From Leptidea sinapis (lineage: Eukaryota; Arthropoda; Insecta; Lepidoptera; Pieridae), in the NCBI RefSeq assembly GCF_905404315.1, contig NC_066276.1, positions 13,224,001-13,288,000 on the forward strand: a DNA stretch of 64,000 nt, in the 5' to 3' direction. Below are positions 44,106-55,039 of the stretch, piece by piece. Position numbers and translations under genes: made by a program. The stretch's first letter is position 1, and the number at the start of each line of letters is the position of its first letter. A model generated the notes under the pieces. It searched no databases. It saw nothing but the letters and a program-made list of their open reading frames with translations, and was not told the DNA's origin.

Positions 44106-44600
44106 ATGATAATAGTATCACATGAGTGTTTTAATACTCTAACAAGGAGTTCTTATCCGCATATAAGAACTCATTGTTCTATGGTTGGCCGTCAAGCTAA
44201 AGAATAGAATATTCTTTTATAATTTAAAATATTGACGCGGATGAGAAGACAATCGAATAAGTCAGATTAGAGATTGAAGTAAAGTAAGAACGGTCGGCCT
44301 TCGGCCAAATATTGAATATTTATAATTAATATATTTAATAGAAAGTGAAAGAATAAGAATATAAGAGTAACATAATATATTTGAATGTTTTATTGTACTA
44401 CGATCCCGCGTGTGAAGGAGGACTCACGCGCTACAATACCTAATTATCAATAGTTGCATACAAGACTTTATCTACACCCAGAATTTGAATTCTCTATAAA
44501 ATATTCTGAAACAGTTAGCTTACTACTAACATTAAAAAAGCCAGTCCTAGTCACCATTACATCATCCAAACGAGTGTTGTACAAAGTATATACAATAATT
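44106..44600. mobile_element. Short repeat with internal insertion (sister at 45836)
   Basis: The flanks ATGATAATAGTATCACATGA (44106) and TTTGAATTCTCTATAAAATA (44482), CATTAAAAAAGCCAGTCCTA, are contiguous in the copy at 45836-46012 but here are split by about 300 bp (about 44140-44445). A hairpin AGGAGTTCTTAT/ATAAGAACTC starts the insert. Non-coding. Confidence 0.6.
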
Positions 44601-44843
44601 TTTCTTTCTACGAGAAATGGAGATTTTAGCCTCATATAACTGATACTCTTGGAAAAGAAATGAACAAGAAGGGAGATAGAAATACAAGACGAGACTAATT
44701 TGATATTTATATCACATATACCAGAAAAATCTCTTGTTAGAAGTGTTAGGTTAAATGGTACCTAGCGAACTTTTTATTATTCACAATCTTCAAGTTCACT
44801 TTAGTAAACGTGTGAACGTCACGTAACAAAAACCAAATACCTA

Positions 44844-45062
44844 AGATCATTTATACGTCTAGATAGACTATGACAGCTGTGAAAACGTCGAAATCGACTT
44901 TAGAACTAATCTCTATTTTGAGCAATTCACGAACACTATCACAAAGAGTCATACAAATCGCGAGTGTAAAACGTAGCTTGTCTTATTATTACTTATATTC
45001 GTGGCCTGTTTTTATCGGTTGTCTAACAGCAAGAGACTCTATCTAGACGTATACATTATCTT
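44844..45062. mobile_element. 219-bp TIR element near Mhcl exon 8
   Basis: Left end AGATCATTTATACGTCTAGA then TAGACTATGACAGCTGTG. The right end CTCTATCTAGACGTATACAT is its inverse over about 25 bp. Related copies are at 63775-63942 (sharing ATCGCGAGTG, CTATTTTGAGCAATT) and 4300-4570. Non-coding MITE-like element ending about 45 bp from the exon 8 donor. Confidence 0.7.
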
Positions 45063-45105
45063 ATATTCATCGTAGAACACCAGACCTGTTCTGTTCTGAT
45101 CGTAC

Positions 45106-45211
45106 CTGATTCTTCAGTTGTCTTATTTGCGCCTTTCCGCCGCCTTCCTTCTCCTTCTGTTCCAACATTGTCTGCGCATCTCTTAGTAGCGCGCGATATC
45201 TCTTCAGATCC
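45106..45211 (-). CDS. Mhcl: Mhcl tail exon 8
   Basis: The first base completes an Arg codon after TTCGCAG-like CTGCGAACG on the + strand. The exon encodes DLKRYRALLRDAQTMLEQK, EKEGGGKAQIRQLKNQ, then CAG|GTACGA in phase 0. It is a clear match to MYO18A KDLKRTKALLADAQ and IAQLKNQ. A 220-bp TIR element ends about 45 bp into the following intron. Confidence 0.94.
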
Positions 45212-45418
45212 CTGCGAACGTATTATTTTATAAATAACTAGCTGACCCAACACGCGTGGTTATGTACATAATAAATAAAATACTTTTTCTTATGAATTTG
45301 TCAATAATATTTCATAACATCAAGAATTTTTTGTAAAATATGCTCCCCGTTGATATTATGAAATTGTTTAATATCAGAACTATCAAACTGTGTGTCAAAA
45401 ATTCTTTCACATTCAAAC

Positions 45419-45559
45419 ATTGTAATTATTATGACGGGTACTCACGATATATATATCATTGATTTGATGTCCAGTCACGCCGTGACCACGATTCATGCAA
45501 TTGAATTGAAATATCGGCATCAAATCAATAAAATATATACCCGTCATAATAATTACAAT
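45419..45559. mobile_element. 141-bp fold-back element near Mhcl exon 7
   Basis: The left arm ATTGTAATTATTATGACGGG and the right arm CCCGTCATAATAATTACAAT are perfect inverses, with TA inside each arm and a second pair ATTGATTTGATG / CATCAAATCAAT. The loop holds GTCACGCCGTGAC. It would form a long RNA hairpin in the Mhcl pre-mRNA 64 nt after exon 7. Confidence 0.85.
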
Positions 45560-45623
45560 ACCATAATGAGTCAATACATAGGTACAATTATTCGACACCG
45601 ACGCAAGCAATGACGTAGCGTAC

Positions 45624-45771
45624 CTCTTGAGCCGGTTCACCAGCTGCGCCTGTTCCTGCGTCTCGGCCCGCGCGGTCTCCTCCAGCGAGGCCAGTCGTCG
45701 CTCCAGTTCGTGTCTCTCTCTCAGCAACAGACTGCGTTCAGCGTGCTCGCTCTCCAGCTGACTCTCCAATA
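45624..45771 (-). CDS. Mhcl: Mhcl tail exon 7
   Basis: The exon follows TTTTCAG and ends AAGAG|GTACGC in phase 2. It encodes LESQLESEHAERSLLLRER, HELERRLASLEETARAE and VNRLKR. A 141-bp fold-back element lies 64 bp downstream in the intron. The tail alignment with MYO18A (EVQLEEEYEDK, REKRELEGKLATL) is continuous across the junction. Confidence 0.94.
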
Positions 45772-45835
45772 CTGAAAAACGTTTAATAGTTATTTATGCA
45801 ATTGTTGTGTAATAAGGGGTGTTAAAACACATGTG

Positions 45836-46075
45836 GGTATGATAATAGTATCACATGAGTGTTTTAATATAAAATTATTTACACCTATAATTTGAATTCT
45901 CTATAAAAGATTCTGAAACAGTTAGCTTACTGCTAACATTAAAAAAGCCAGTCCTAGTAACCATTATATTATCCAAACGAGTGTTGTAATGTTGTACTAA
46001 ATTTCATTACAGCACTCGTTTGGATGATTTAATAGTTATTAGGACATTTGGTGTCATCATGTCAATAAAGTCAAC
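45836..46075. mobile_element. Short repeat with inverted end (sister at 44106)
   Basis: Continuous copy with GTTAGCTTACTGCTAACATT. At its right side ATCCAAACGAGTGTTGTAAT is followed after about 17 bp by the inverse ATTACAGCACTCGTTTGGAT, a 21-bp hairpin. It lies in the 0.37-kb Mhcl intron 45772-46139, which it almost fills. Confidence 0.7.
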
Positions 46076-46139
46076 TGCTTTCAATTATATGATTTAAGAG
46101 CTCTAAAATGGCGTAGGTCTTACGAATCACAATACTAAC

Positions 46140-46269
46140 TTTTAAGTTTCTTAGCAGCGTTGGCGCGGGTCTCCTCCATCTCGTCGTCCCTCGCGGCCGC
46201 CTCCAGCCTCGCCTCTTTTCGCTGCTGCTCCAGTAGCATTTCCAGACGTAGTTTAGAACTTTCTAGTAA
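46140..46269 (-). CDS. Mhcl: Mhcl tail exon 6
   Basis: The exon lies between TTTTTACAG and AAAA|GTTAGT, leaving phase 1. It encodes LLESSKLRLEMLLEQQRK, then DDEMEETRANAAKKLK. This parallels the MYO18A KLRLEMEMERM and EVEEARQSCQKKLK blocks. The last base joins the exon starting at 45771 to give Ile. Confidence 0.93.
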
Positions 46270-46279
46270 CTGTAAAAAA

Positions 46280-46860
46280 TAACGTAATTTAATAGAAGTA
46301 GGCATTACTTTATTGATGTCATATATACACACATAAACAATTGAGGACAGCTGTTTTAAATATAACTTCTATATAGAATTCAGATATGGGAAATATATAT
46401 CGCTGGTAGTGGGAGCCTCCTGGATGAGAGATCCTACCATTAGAGCCGCTTTCGTTGCGGCCGATGAACTGGTTGCCTAGCCAGAGCGGGGAGAGGAGGT
46501 AATGGTCATCACTCCAATCTACAGTACCACGTCACACCAGTTGCCAGCCTAGCGAAACTCTCTAAGAAAAAAGCGATTCACTCGATTGTATGAAACGTGA
46601 AGTCTTTGACAGATTGACAGATGACGGCTATAATCTTGTAAAAAAAAGGAAATACGTTTTAAGCAATGGCTCGCTTTCGAACTCAGCCGGATTATACTTC
46701 GTCGCCAATCGCCATACTGTGATTACTACTATTTCAAAGTTATATCAAATGCCTGCGTTGCATACTAAACTAAATTTCAATTTCTACGTAGGCAGTCCCG
46801 CCTCCTCTCTGCCAGTTGCACCTGAGCTACCGTACCGCCACCAGCTGTTACTCTGTGCTG
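46280..46860. other. Mhcl intron, no gene recognised
   Basis: Mixed-composition sequence with GAGAGATCCTACCATTAGAG and GCCTAGCCAGAGCGGGGAG near 46420-46490, which may be part of an unidentified repeat. The 220-codon + frame at 46590-47252 is antisense to Mhcl exon 5 and ends in translated (TA)n, so it is not a gene. Confidence 0.5.
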
Positions 46861-46864
46861 GTAC

Positions 46865-47038
46865 CTGTAGCTGCCCCGCCAGCTCGTCCAGCTCCTCCTC
46901 CTGGTCCCGTGTCCGTCTCTCCAGCTCGTTCTTGGCGCGGCGCAGGGCGCTCACCTCGTCCCCGCCCTCCCGCTCCTCCAGCGACCTCGACGCGGCTAAC
47001 AGACGCTCTTCTTTAAGCTCGAGTTCCAACCGAGCTTC
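46865..47038 (-). CDS. Mhcl: Mhcl tail exon 5
   Basis: Fifty-eight codons ending CTACAG|GTACCA. They encode EARLELELKEERLLAASR and later LERRTRDQEEELDELAGQ. The DQEEELDE motif is shared with MYO18A. The start is the only AG that gives the required phase 0 join to the exon ending at 47797, but its upstream 45 nt (ATGATATGTCGG...CATCGACAG) are not pyrimidine-rich. The 5' edge is therefore the least certain in the gene. Confidence 0.85.
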
Positions 47039-47161
47039 CTGTCGATGTTTCATGTCCGACATATCATACACGTTCATACACACACTTCACCCCTCTAATA
47101 TAAAAAAATCCCGAGGTGTACCATACATTTTTTTTAAACAAATTATTAATTTAGAATTATC

Positions 47162-47177
47162 TATATATATATATAAA

Positions 47178-47248
<71 letters not shown>

Positions 47249-47275
47249 CTAAAGTATATATATATATACTTTAGA
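47162..47275. repeat. (TA)n microsatellite
   Basis: About 85 bp of nearly pure TA, followed by CTAAAGTATATATATATACT and TTAG, itself a palindrome. It lies in the Mhcl intron upstream of exon 5, about 120 bp from that exon's weak acceptor. Confidence 0.95.
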
Positions 47276-47796
47276 ATTATATATATTATAATAATCATGT
47301 TAGGATAACATCAATACTTTTGATGATAATTTTATTTTGAGTAGGTAGGTAAGAAATATTTTTTTTAAAAATTATTTCTGGCTAATTCGAATATTTAGAA
47401 AGCGCCGCAATTGGTCAGAGATTTGAAGTAAAAGAAAAATGGCGGTAAATGTCAGTTTTCAACCAATCCTCTCCGATTGTTTGTTTTTTATCAGGAACTA
47501 TGACGTCATTGCACGTTCTCTAAGCGCGCAAAAACGGTTGGCGTTTTATTTAAAAATAAAAATATACATTTTTTTAAATACTAACTTTGAGTTACTTTTT
47601 CGGGGTTAAATATATTTTGATAATTATATGGCAATGCAAACTATTGAATAATAATATAATGCTTATTCTCTCTTCTGAAATGAAGTTATCCGTGATATTT
47701 TCATCATGCGATGTATAAAATTTTAATTGCCATAAATTGCCTTCAATTACAGTTAGTTCATTATGTAAGAATTCGAATACAGCAATCTATACTTAC

Positions 47797-47958
47797 AGAG
47801 AGGCTCTGTTCAAGCGCGTACTTCTCAGCGTTGGCTTGGTCCCTCTCCCGCGACAGCCTCTCCTTGGCCGTGCGTTCTCTCTTCAACTCCTCCTGAGCGT
47901 TCTGCAGCTCACTGTCGAACTTGCGCTGACGTTTCTCCAGTAAGTTGTTACGGCACGT
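47797..47958 (-). CDS. Mhcl: Mhcl tail exon 4 (RKFDSEL motif)
   Basis: Fifty-four codons between ATTGCAG and TCT|GTAAGT. They encode RNNLLEKRQRKFDSELQNA, then QEELKRERTAKERLSRERD and the segment ending YALEQSLS. KxQRxFDSEL is one of the best-conserved stretches of myosin XVIII tails and fixes the class assignment. Confidence 0.95.
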
Positions 47959-48499
47959 CTGCAATTATAAACAACCATTTAGAAATTAACATTCACCAAA
48001 CACTGAATACACATTAATTTTTGTTTAAACGGCATCTAACTCAGTTACTCATGAACCATATATTCCCAATGTAAGGTTATAATTAAAAATAACTTATTCG
48101 AACAAAGATACGTGAATATTAATAACTTTTGACAAATTAAAATTAATTATGAGTTACTTTAGCATTTTATGTGTAGAGACTTTCTCGGTTGCTTGTATTT
48201 TATAAAACAGAAAACTTGTGGTGCGATAAATAAAGCAAGATGATTATTATAACTGTAGGAAATAAGCAAGATATTATATTACATTTATTATTTATGTACG
48301 AGTATATGTCTTATAAAAATAATAATTATAAAAACATTTTTTCGGACCGATTTTTCCGTGGCTTTGTTAGTAGTATTTTACCTAAAACGAATATTAGTAA
48401 ATTGGTGTCACGCCTCATCCACCTTTGTAAAAAGGGGGGATGCCCACCGATCTGCAAAGACACTCATTAGAGTGTTGGTGCTGCCGCGGACTCGAGAAA

Positions 48500-48745
48500 G
48501 CAATCATAGGATGCGCATCTTTTTCTCATAATGGCGGGGAATTCGTCTATGATTTATTTCTGCTTTAGGTTTTTGGATAATATAGAATGTAAATCAGAAA
48601 CATTTAAAGCTGAGGTCGACAAGCAGTTAAAGGCCACCGTGGGAAAATATTAACGGTCCAGAAACAAAACAACTGATAATATAAATATTTGGCGGTCCGA
48701 GGTTCGACCTATCACGGTCCGCATGTTGCCGACCCCTAATCTAAA
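48500..48745. repeat. Probable hAT-related repeat end
   Basis: The phrases GCAGTTAAAGGCCACCGTGG and GGTCCGCATGTTGCCGACCC resemble the terminal region of hAT-like elements as I remember them. It ends about 110 bp before the Mhcl exon 3 end. No frame of note; the family is uncertain. Confidence 0.4.
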
Positions 48746-48856
48746 GCATAGTCTCCTCCGGGTGGAATGGTGTTAAGAGTGATTTAAATCGAAGCAAGCT
48801 CAGCCCAAGATGAGATGTATATTATATATCATCTACGGAGCCACAAGGAAGTCTAC

Positions 48857-48973
48857 CTGTTCATCAAGCAGTGATCGAAGGTCAGCCATGTCATTGGTGA
48901 GTTTCTGCAGCTTGCGTTTCCATTGCGCGGCAACTGCACGTTGCTCCTCGACTTCCTCGTAAGCATCTTGAAC
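48857..48973 (-). CDS. Mhcl: Mhcl tail exon 3
   Basis: Thirty-nine codons between CTTTTAAG and GAACAG|GTAGAC, phase 0. They encode VQDAYEEVEEQRAVAAQW and KRKLQKLTNDMADLRSLL. This fits the MYO18 block with KKCQRLTAEL before the NHELEKKQ motif. The intron upstream is 7 kb and the one downstream about 0.9 kb. Confidence 0.92.
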
Positions 48974-49059
48974 CTTAAAAGAAAATTGTAGCAATATTTA
49001 ATATTAAAAGGAATAAAAGACATTTATAATCTCAAAATTGATTCCTTAAGAATTCTTTT

Positions 49060-49300
49060 TGATGTCATTTCTAACGCTACCACCGCTTCGGAAACAAATA
49101 GCGCTCTGAGAGAGAAGAAGCGGCGCAAGAAACTCTCCCAGCATTCATTTTTTGCGCTGTTTTAAATAAATTATACAGTATTGTACTGTCATTGCTATTG
49201 GTATACAATAATCCTAATCTAGTCCCAGGCTGTCCGATCACTTAGATATTCCGCTGTGGAGTAATAGGATTTACAACAGAGCCATTTTAAAACCATTTAA
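49060..49300. repeat. LINE 3'-UTR-like dispersed repeat
   Basis: ACCACCGCTTCGGAAACAAA, then GAGAGAGAAGAAGCGGCGCA and AGAAACTCTCCCAGCATTC, are phrases of a common lepidopteran LINE 3' region. The inverse of the first is near 12565. Non-coding. Confidence 0.6.
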
Positions 49301-50510
49301 ATTTATTTATATAAAATGTCTGAACAGTGGCTGGGACTTTATTATAATAGTGTATACGTTCACCCTTAAAGCTATTATGTATCTTATGAAGTCTACTAGA
49401 ATTGGTCACAAGCAATCCCTTATTTCTAGTATTATAATAATGAAAATCACTATTTAGACCAAAAAAGTGTCGATTTTTGTGAACGTATATTAATTTTCAT
49501 AAATATACTGACAATGAACAGTCATAATATTTATTTCTCTAAATTTTACTTTGAGTATTTATTAATATTCATAGTGAATTTCTAGTACGGTAAGTCCAAA
49601 TGTAATGAATGACAGCGTATCACACGCCATAGTAATATCACAGACCTCCGACCGAGTAGTGCGCTTAGATAGAAATTTGGCATGTTACATGTAAATCCAA
49701 TAGATAACGGTCATTTCCCCACGGGCCAATCAGCGTTTTATCGGCTTCATGCTCGCTTTAGTTCAACCAATAAAAAGCGTCTTCACAATTCGAAGATGAA
49801 GAATAGTTGCTTACATTTTTATCTCGTTTCGTTGGCTCTACTAAAAGTGCCATCAAGGTTATTTTAATATTATGGTCTAAACTAGAAAGGCATATACACC
49901 TTGTGGTGAAAGCATCGTTTAGCCTAGGTTGTTAATACATTGTCTTCAATTACATTTAACAACATACAATTTTAGGTAATTTTAGGTTAAGTTTGGAATT
50001 GAGTGCAATATTAAAAAAATTACAGTACATTGTCTAACAAGACCAATATATTATAAATAGTAGGTTTTCCTAGAAATAAAATAAATTGATTTTCATTATG
50101 ACAAACTGACGAGATACACGTTAAGTATGTGATACGCTGAGTCTGTTGCAATGCGGGGCCGCGCACGATTTTTAATTGAACCCAAAATTATGAATAGCAT
50201 CGCAATAATTGCACTCGTAATAGTGATGAGACATTCTAAAGAGAAGAATCATATTATATTATTAAGGCTCAATAGCGCAGGTATATCCCCAAGTATTCAT
50301 GGTAAACATTTGTTTAGCAACAGTTGATCAACACTGTTGATGATTGGCGAGAATGTTGCTGGAAGCATTGTTTACATCGATATATAGATATGTTGTCTAC
50401 ACTCCACACGACAGGATGCGTTAAAATGTTGCCAAAGTAAGTAGTGTTGTTGTGTTCTCTATATCTATAGTATGTAATTTATAATAAAAAAAAATGAAAA
50501 AAATTATGGT
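49300..50510. other. Large Mhcl intron, no gene seen
   Basis: AT-rich sequence with no recognised exon. Short frames (such as 49682-49867) show no domain and lack flanking splice logic. Confidence 0.4.
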
Positions 50511-50519
50511 GGATGCGTA

Positions 50520-50745
50520 ACTATCTCATGCGAATATATGATGAGCGACTTCAGAATGACAGATGGATCATTAAATAATTTTACGAGAGTGTCGAAAAGT
50601 GATTTCAAACATTTTCTGGACATAATTGGACCGTCAGTAGCCAAAAGGGAAACAAATATTCGTCCGCCAGTTTCACCTCAAACGAGGCTGGCTTTTAATT
50701 TACATTATCTTGCAACTGGAGATTCATACAGTTCTCTTTCAAACA
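50520..50745 (+). mobile_element. PIF/Harbinger nuclease fragment (HARBI1-like)
   Basis: The + frame from 50538 encodes FKHFLDIIGPSVAKRETNIR, then TRLAFNLHYLATGDSYSSLS, the N-terminal segment of HARBI1-type DDE nucleases (LLxxVGPxIxKxxTNxR; LRFLATGDSYxSL). Homology stops at about 50745. The rest of the frame runs into an unrelated piece containing CTGCTTCACGGCAGAAG. Truncated and dead. Confidence 0.8.
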
Positions 50746-50819
50746 CACTACTGCTTCACGGCAGAAGAAGTCGTCACTATTTTAACAATCTAGCCTCACA
50801 ATAACTGGTGGTTGATACA

Positions 50820-52577
50820 ATTTCATTCTTCTGAATCTTAATATATATAAATCCAGTGTCCAGTGTGTTTGTTTCCAGTGAACCCTAAACTAATGAAAGG
50901 ATTTTAATGGGGATTACTTCATGGAGTGCAATTTGGTCCAACTTGAGAGATAGGATAGTTTTTATTTCGAATTGGGACCCATAATTATTTTTATTTCCAA
51001 TATTTGTTTTGAATGGATATATTTTCTATAAGAGAATTTATTGACGCACGTTTTGACAGTTCTGCTGTAAAAAATTTTAATATAACAACGGGGGCAAATT
51101 TTACGAAATAATTCAAGAATTACTTCTTACAAGAAAACTTAATACAAGAAAACATCAAGATGTTATAAAATATTATTGACAATTTAATAAAAATCAGTAT
51201 TTTATTTAATAAGTACAGAATAACGTCTTTTTACTCAAAACAATAATTACTATTCATACTGTATTAATTTTCGAAATGTTTTTTATATTTGATTTAATTC
51301 TATGTAAACATTTGCAATAGAACCTCGGGTCAACACTCGGGAAATGGCTACATTTTCATTTTCATGCTTTCACAAGCATAATAGTGTACTGCCGACATTA
51401 AAGAAACAATTCCACCTAAGTAATGACCAATGTAACGTGCCAAAGTGAGCGTTAAAATAGCGTGTCACAACACCAATGTTTTTTTTGTTGTAGTTTTATT
51501 ATCAAATACATTATGTTTATTATGCAAAATAGAAAAAAATACTATAAAGGAGGATGGCGAGAATGGACCCACATAATTTTAAAAGTAAGGAAGCATCGTA
51601 CAGTACAAGTTTATATTAATTATAAACTTAAGTTTATACGATGTTTATACAAAAATTATTGAGGCGCTACGATATGGGAGTCAAAAGAAATAAATTATTA
51701 TAATTTATTAAAAATAAGTCATCTTGCACTAACGGAACGTTTTGCGCAATTGACATCTACATTTTTTGACATGACAGTCATTGTCATTATTTATATGGAT
51801 GTTCCGACACCATCAAACCATCTACACCTACTCAAATCAGTAATTCAGCCATTATTCAAATAAAGATTCAATAAGATTATTATTAATTTTTTATACTAAA
51901 ATCAGTAGGTAAGTATCTTTATGAGATGGGATACCTGCCTGAAAAAAGCATGAATTGTGAATCCTCAATTATTAGCTGCTGGCGAACTTTCCTAATATAT
52001 ATTACATTATCTTTTAACAGACAGTAATTAGGCATAGACATAAGATACAAATTATTAATTGAACAATAGATATTGATTAATAATAATTTTAGGTTATATT
52101 TTACTTTTAGGTATATCTTTTCTTTTTTCTCCCACTTTTTTAGACTTACTTACGATTTGCTTTTTTCTTACTATTCTTACATCCTACAATTTTTAAAAAG
52201 TTTCCGTGATGTACGCCATTTCTTTCAGTGGGTACCAAAATATATGCATTCTCCCCATCCTCCTTTATACAGTAACCGTTATTGTTGGTCGCAGTCAATA
52301 TGTACAAATATTAACAGAGAATGGGTGTGAAGAAAAATATTACGTAGTTAAGTATTATGCTTATAAACATATTATACCTATATAAGAGGCATATAAATGT
52401 AAAACAAAACTAATAAGAAATATTATAAGATCTATTTATTTCCTTGCGGGAGAACTGTCAAATATAATAACATACATTACATTGCGCGCCGTATAACGGG
52501 GGACTTGTGCAGCAATGGTGTGCAAAATGAGGGCAAATTTGAAAACAAAATTAAGAACTACCTACTAACGACACATG
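50820..52577. other. Large Mhcl intron, no gene seen
   Basis: AT-rich DNA. Frames at 51462 and 52073 are Lys/Tyr/Phe-rich translated AT sequence without domains. No exon of either host gene is expected or found. Confidence 0.4.
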
Positions 52578-52735
52578 AGACTTAACATCTTATGTCTCTA
52601 GGCGACGAGCGCAATTGTAGTGCTGCTCAGGTTTTTCGAGAATCCTGATCGGCACTGCATTGTAATGGGCAGGGTGTATCAATTACCATCAGCTGAACAT
52701 CCTGCTTGTCTCGTCCCTTATTTTTATAAAAGAAA
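52578..52735 (-). mobile_element. Hairpin repeat family C, copy 3 (partial)
   Basis: Has GAGACTTAACATCTTATGTC, diverged arms AGTGCTGCTCAGG / CCTGATCGGCACT, GTATCAATTACCATCAGCTG and the CTCGTCCCTTATTTTTATAA border. The left half of the family is missing. Confidence 0.75.
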
Positions 52736-52782
52736 GAAATTCATGGTGAAAAATTAAAATAAATATTATTAAATTATAATAA

Positions 52783-52910
52783 TAATAAACGGAGTGTAAA
52801 GGTACTCCAAGTTTCAAACTACTTCTCCCTGTCATGTAATTCTGTAGTGACAAAGGTACGAAAAAGACACAAAGTTTTAAACTTGGAGTAACTTTACACT
52901 GCGTTTATTA
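52783..52910. mobile_element. 128-bp TIR element
   Basis: The left end TAATAAACGGAGTGTAAAGG and the inverse of the right end TAATAAACGCAGTGTAAAGT match for about 32 bp (continuing TACTCCAAGTTT). The ends sit in TTA/TAA-rich flanks. Non-coding MITE in an Mhcl intron. Confidence 0.8.
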
Positions 52911-53399
52911 ATAACACAGCAGAAAATCTATATTTAGTTAGGAAGTTTTAATTTGACAAAGGTGAATTTCCGAGTTGGAAAATAGCGGGGCAGTATCTAG
53001 ATATAAGTGACTACACCTGACATATTAAGTGACATTCAAACAAGACCACTCAAGCCCCGATTATCTAACGGGCCAACACTGAGAACAAGACATAAATTAT
53101 GGCAGTTATGGCACAGTTAATCCGCTAAGCCACCGATCAACCGTCAATCTAGCAATTTGGTAACTCGCCAGCGACACAGAGTATATAACGAAAAGTATAT
53201 GCTGAGTAAAAATGCAGCAAGACTCACAAGCCTCTTTTTATCCGATACCGACTTCATTTAATAAAGAAATGTAAAGGAAATAATTTAATTATTAATAAGG
53301 ATTATTTTAAATGATACAAAAATAATATTTAGCCGACTGTGCAACGCAAAATAGTGCAACGCGTTTATCCTGTATCCTTATGTTTATTTATTTATTCTT

Positions 53400-53735
53400 T
53401 ATTTTTTATATTTCATGGAAAGAGAAGACAATCAAGAATACCGGTCACCTGGTGCTAAGTGATCACCGCCGCCCACACTCTCTTGCAACACCAGAGGAAT
53501 CACGGGAGCGTTTCCGGCCTTTAAGGAATTTGTACACGCTTTTTTTTAAGGTACCCATGTCGTATTTTCCCGGAAACACTGCACAAGGAATCTCATTCCA
53601 CAGCTTTGTAGTACGTGGAAGAAAGTTCCTTGAAAACCGCCCTTTGGAGGACCGCCACGCATCCAGATGGTGGGGATGATATCCTAATATGTGGCGTGTC
53701 GTGCGAAGGTGAAATTCGGCGGCAGGAATTGCTAT
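53400..53735 (+). repeat. Dispersed repeat family B, copy 3 (longest)
   Basis: Fullest copy: ACCGGTCACCTGGTGCTAAG, CACTCTCTTGCAACACCAGA, GCACAAGGAATCTCATTCCA, GAGGACCGCCACGCATCCAG and GTGAAATTCGGCGGCAGGAA. The + frame here is chance. Copies at 7041 and 43574 are shorter. Confidence 0.8.
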
Positions 53736-54349
53736 TTATTATTTTAAAGCATTCTTGATATCAATTGCGTTTTATACCACTTTCGATGATCTAAGCTAAG
53801 TCACAGGCGCACAAACACACACGAAAGTAATTTTAATTGTATTTCCATATCTGTACCTAATATATTTTGAGTAAACTGTGTTATTCGTACTCTTAAGGTA
53901 CGTTTCCTGTACGGTTATGCCGTATCCGAGTGATTTCCTATTCCAAGGCGACCAATCGCCTAATCTCTAAACACACAGCGAAATACACGAACACAAAAAC
54001 GTATCATAATATTAAAAGTACACCGACCTCTTCTGTCACGTAAAGCATTACAACAGAACACGTAAATTAATTGAGAGCGACCAAAACTATATAAAAGTAC
54101 GCGGTGTGATAAAATCTGAGATATAGCTCACAGAACGATGACGCTATCAGCATCAGAGGCGATCAAGGATCGGAGATAATTTGGTTCGAGATAATACAAA
54201 CACACAAATACGTACCGACGACCCCATTCTATAATAAAAACCTCGTACAGGACACATCATTTAACATCAAGTATTTAAAGTAAATACACTGCTGCTAAAT
54301 ACTTATTTTAACTAATAAATACTACGATATTTACTACTTATTACTATAT

Positions 54350-54440
54350 ACAATTTAATGTACAGTTTTTCACGTGTCAACACGTACCTACTTGTAATAT
54401 TTTATCACACGTGACAGCAGAAAAACTACATTAAAATGTA
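54350..54440. repeat. Small imperfect inverted repeat
   Basis: TTTAATGTACAGTTTTTCAC pairs with the inverse of AGAAAAACTACATTAAAATG, and CACGTG-like cores lie inside both arms. A possible fold-back element remnant. Surrounding intron (53735-54750) shows nothing else. Confidence 0.45.
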
Positions 54441-54759
54441 GATAATGGAAAGCGGGTATGACCCTGAGTGGTGTTTTAATTTGCAAATATAAAATAGAAA
54501 GTTGTAAATAGTCGTTAAGTAGTCATTCCATAATAATTTTTTCTCGGAGGAACTAATTAACGTTCGATTAATATGCCTCACTCTATCTGATGCAATAAAT
54601 ATACAATAAATTCAATTTAAAAAATGGCGTGCCTACAAAGTACTCATATCAGAAGTGAAACTTCTTTGGTAAACTTATTTTTAAATCTCGTTTATATTAA
54701 TTATCCTAATCTGTTGTCTAAACCCAATGTTTTTTGTCCATATTAGAAATTATTAGATC

Positions 54760-54965
54760 TCAATCTCTCTCACTAGCTCTCTCCCACCTTTCGCTCCATG
54801 GCACTGTGTGTATTGCGACGTTCGTTCTATCTTACTCTCTCTCTCTTGCTCTTTCTAACTAGCTTGCTCCCTACTCTCCCTACTCTCGCTCCATGGCTAT
54901 GTGTTCGCTCTTTCTCACTCTCTCTTGATCGGTCTCAATCGTTCTCTCCCTCCTCTTCGAAAAAA
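54760..54965. repeat. Pyrimidine-rich CTCTCT tract
   Basis: About 200 bp dominated by CTCTCTCACT, CTCCCTACTC and similar runs, with GCTCCATGGC repeated twice. On the transcribed Mhcl strand this is a GA-rich tract. It looks like degenerate simple repeat or an old dispersed repeat. Confidence 0.6.
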
Positions 54966-55039
54966 ACGCTGCACATCTTCGTGACGCTAATATTATTATT
55001 ATTGCATTTCAACCGTAAAATAATTACCCTCATGCGCCT

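Noticed and set aside
46590..47252. 220-codon + strand frame as a gene
   Set aside because: It is antisense to Mhcl exon 5, has a Ser/Arg-rich chance composition, and ends in translated (TA)n.
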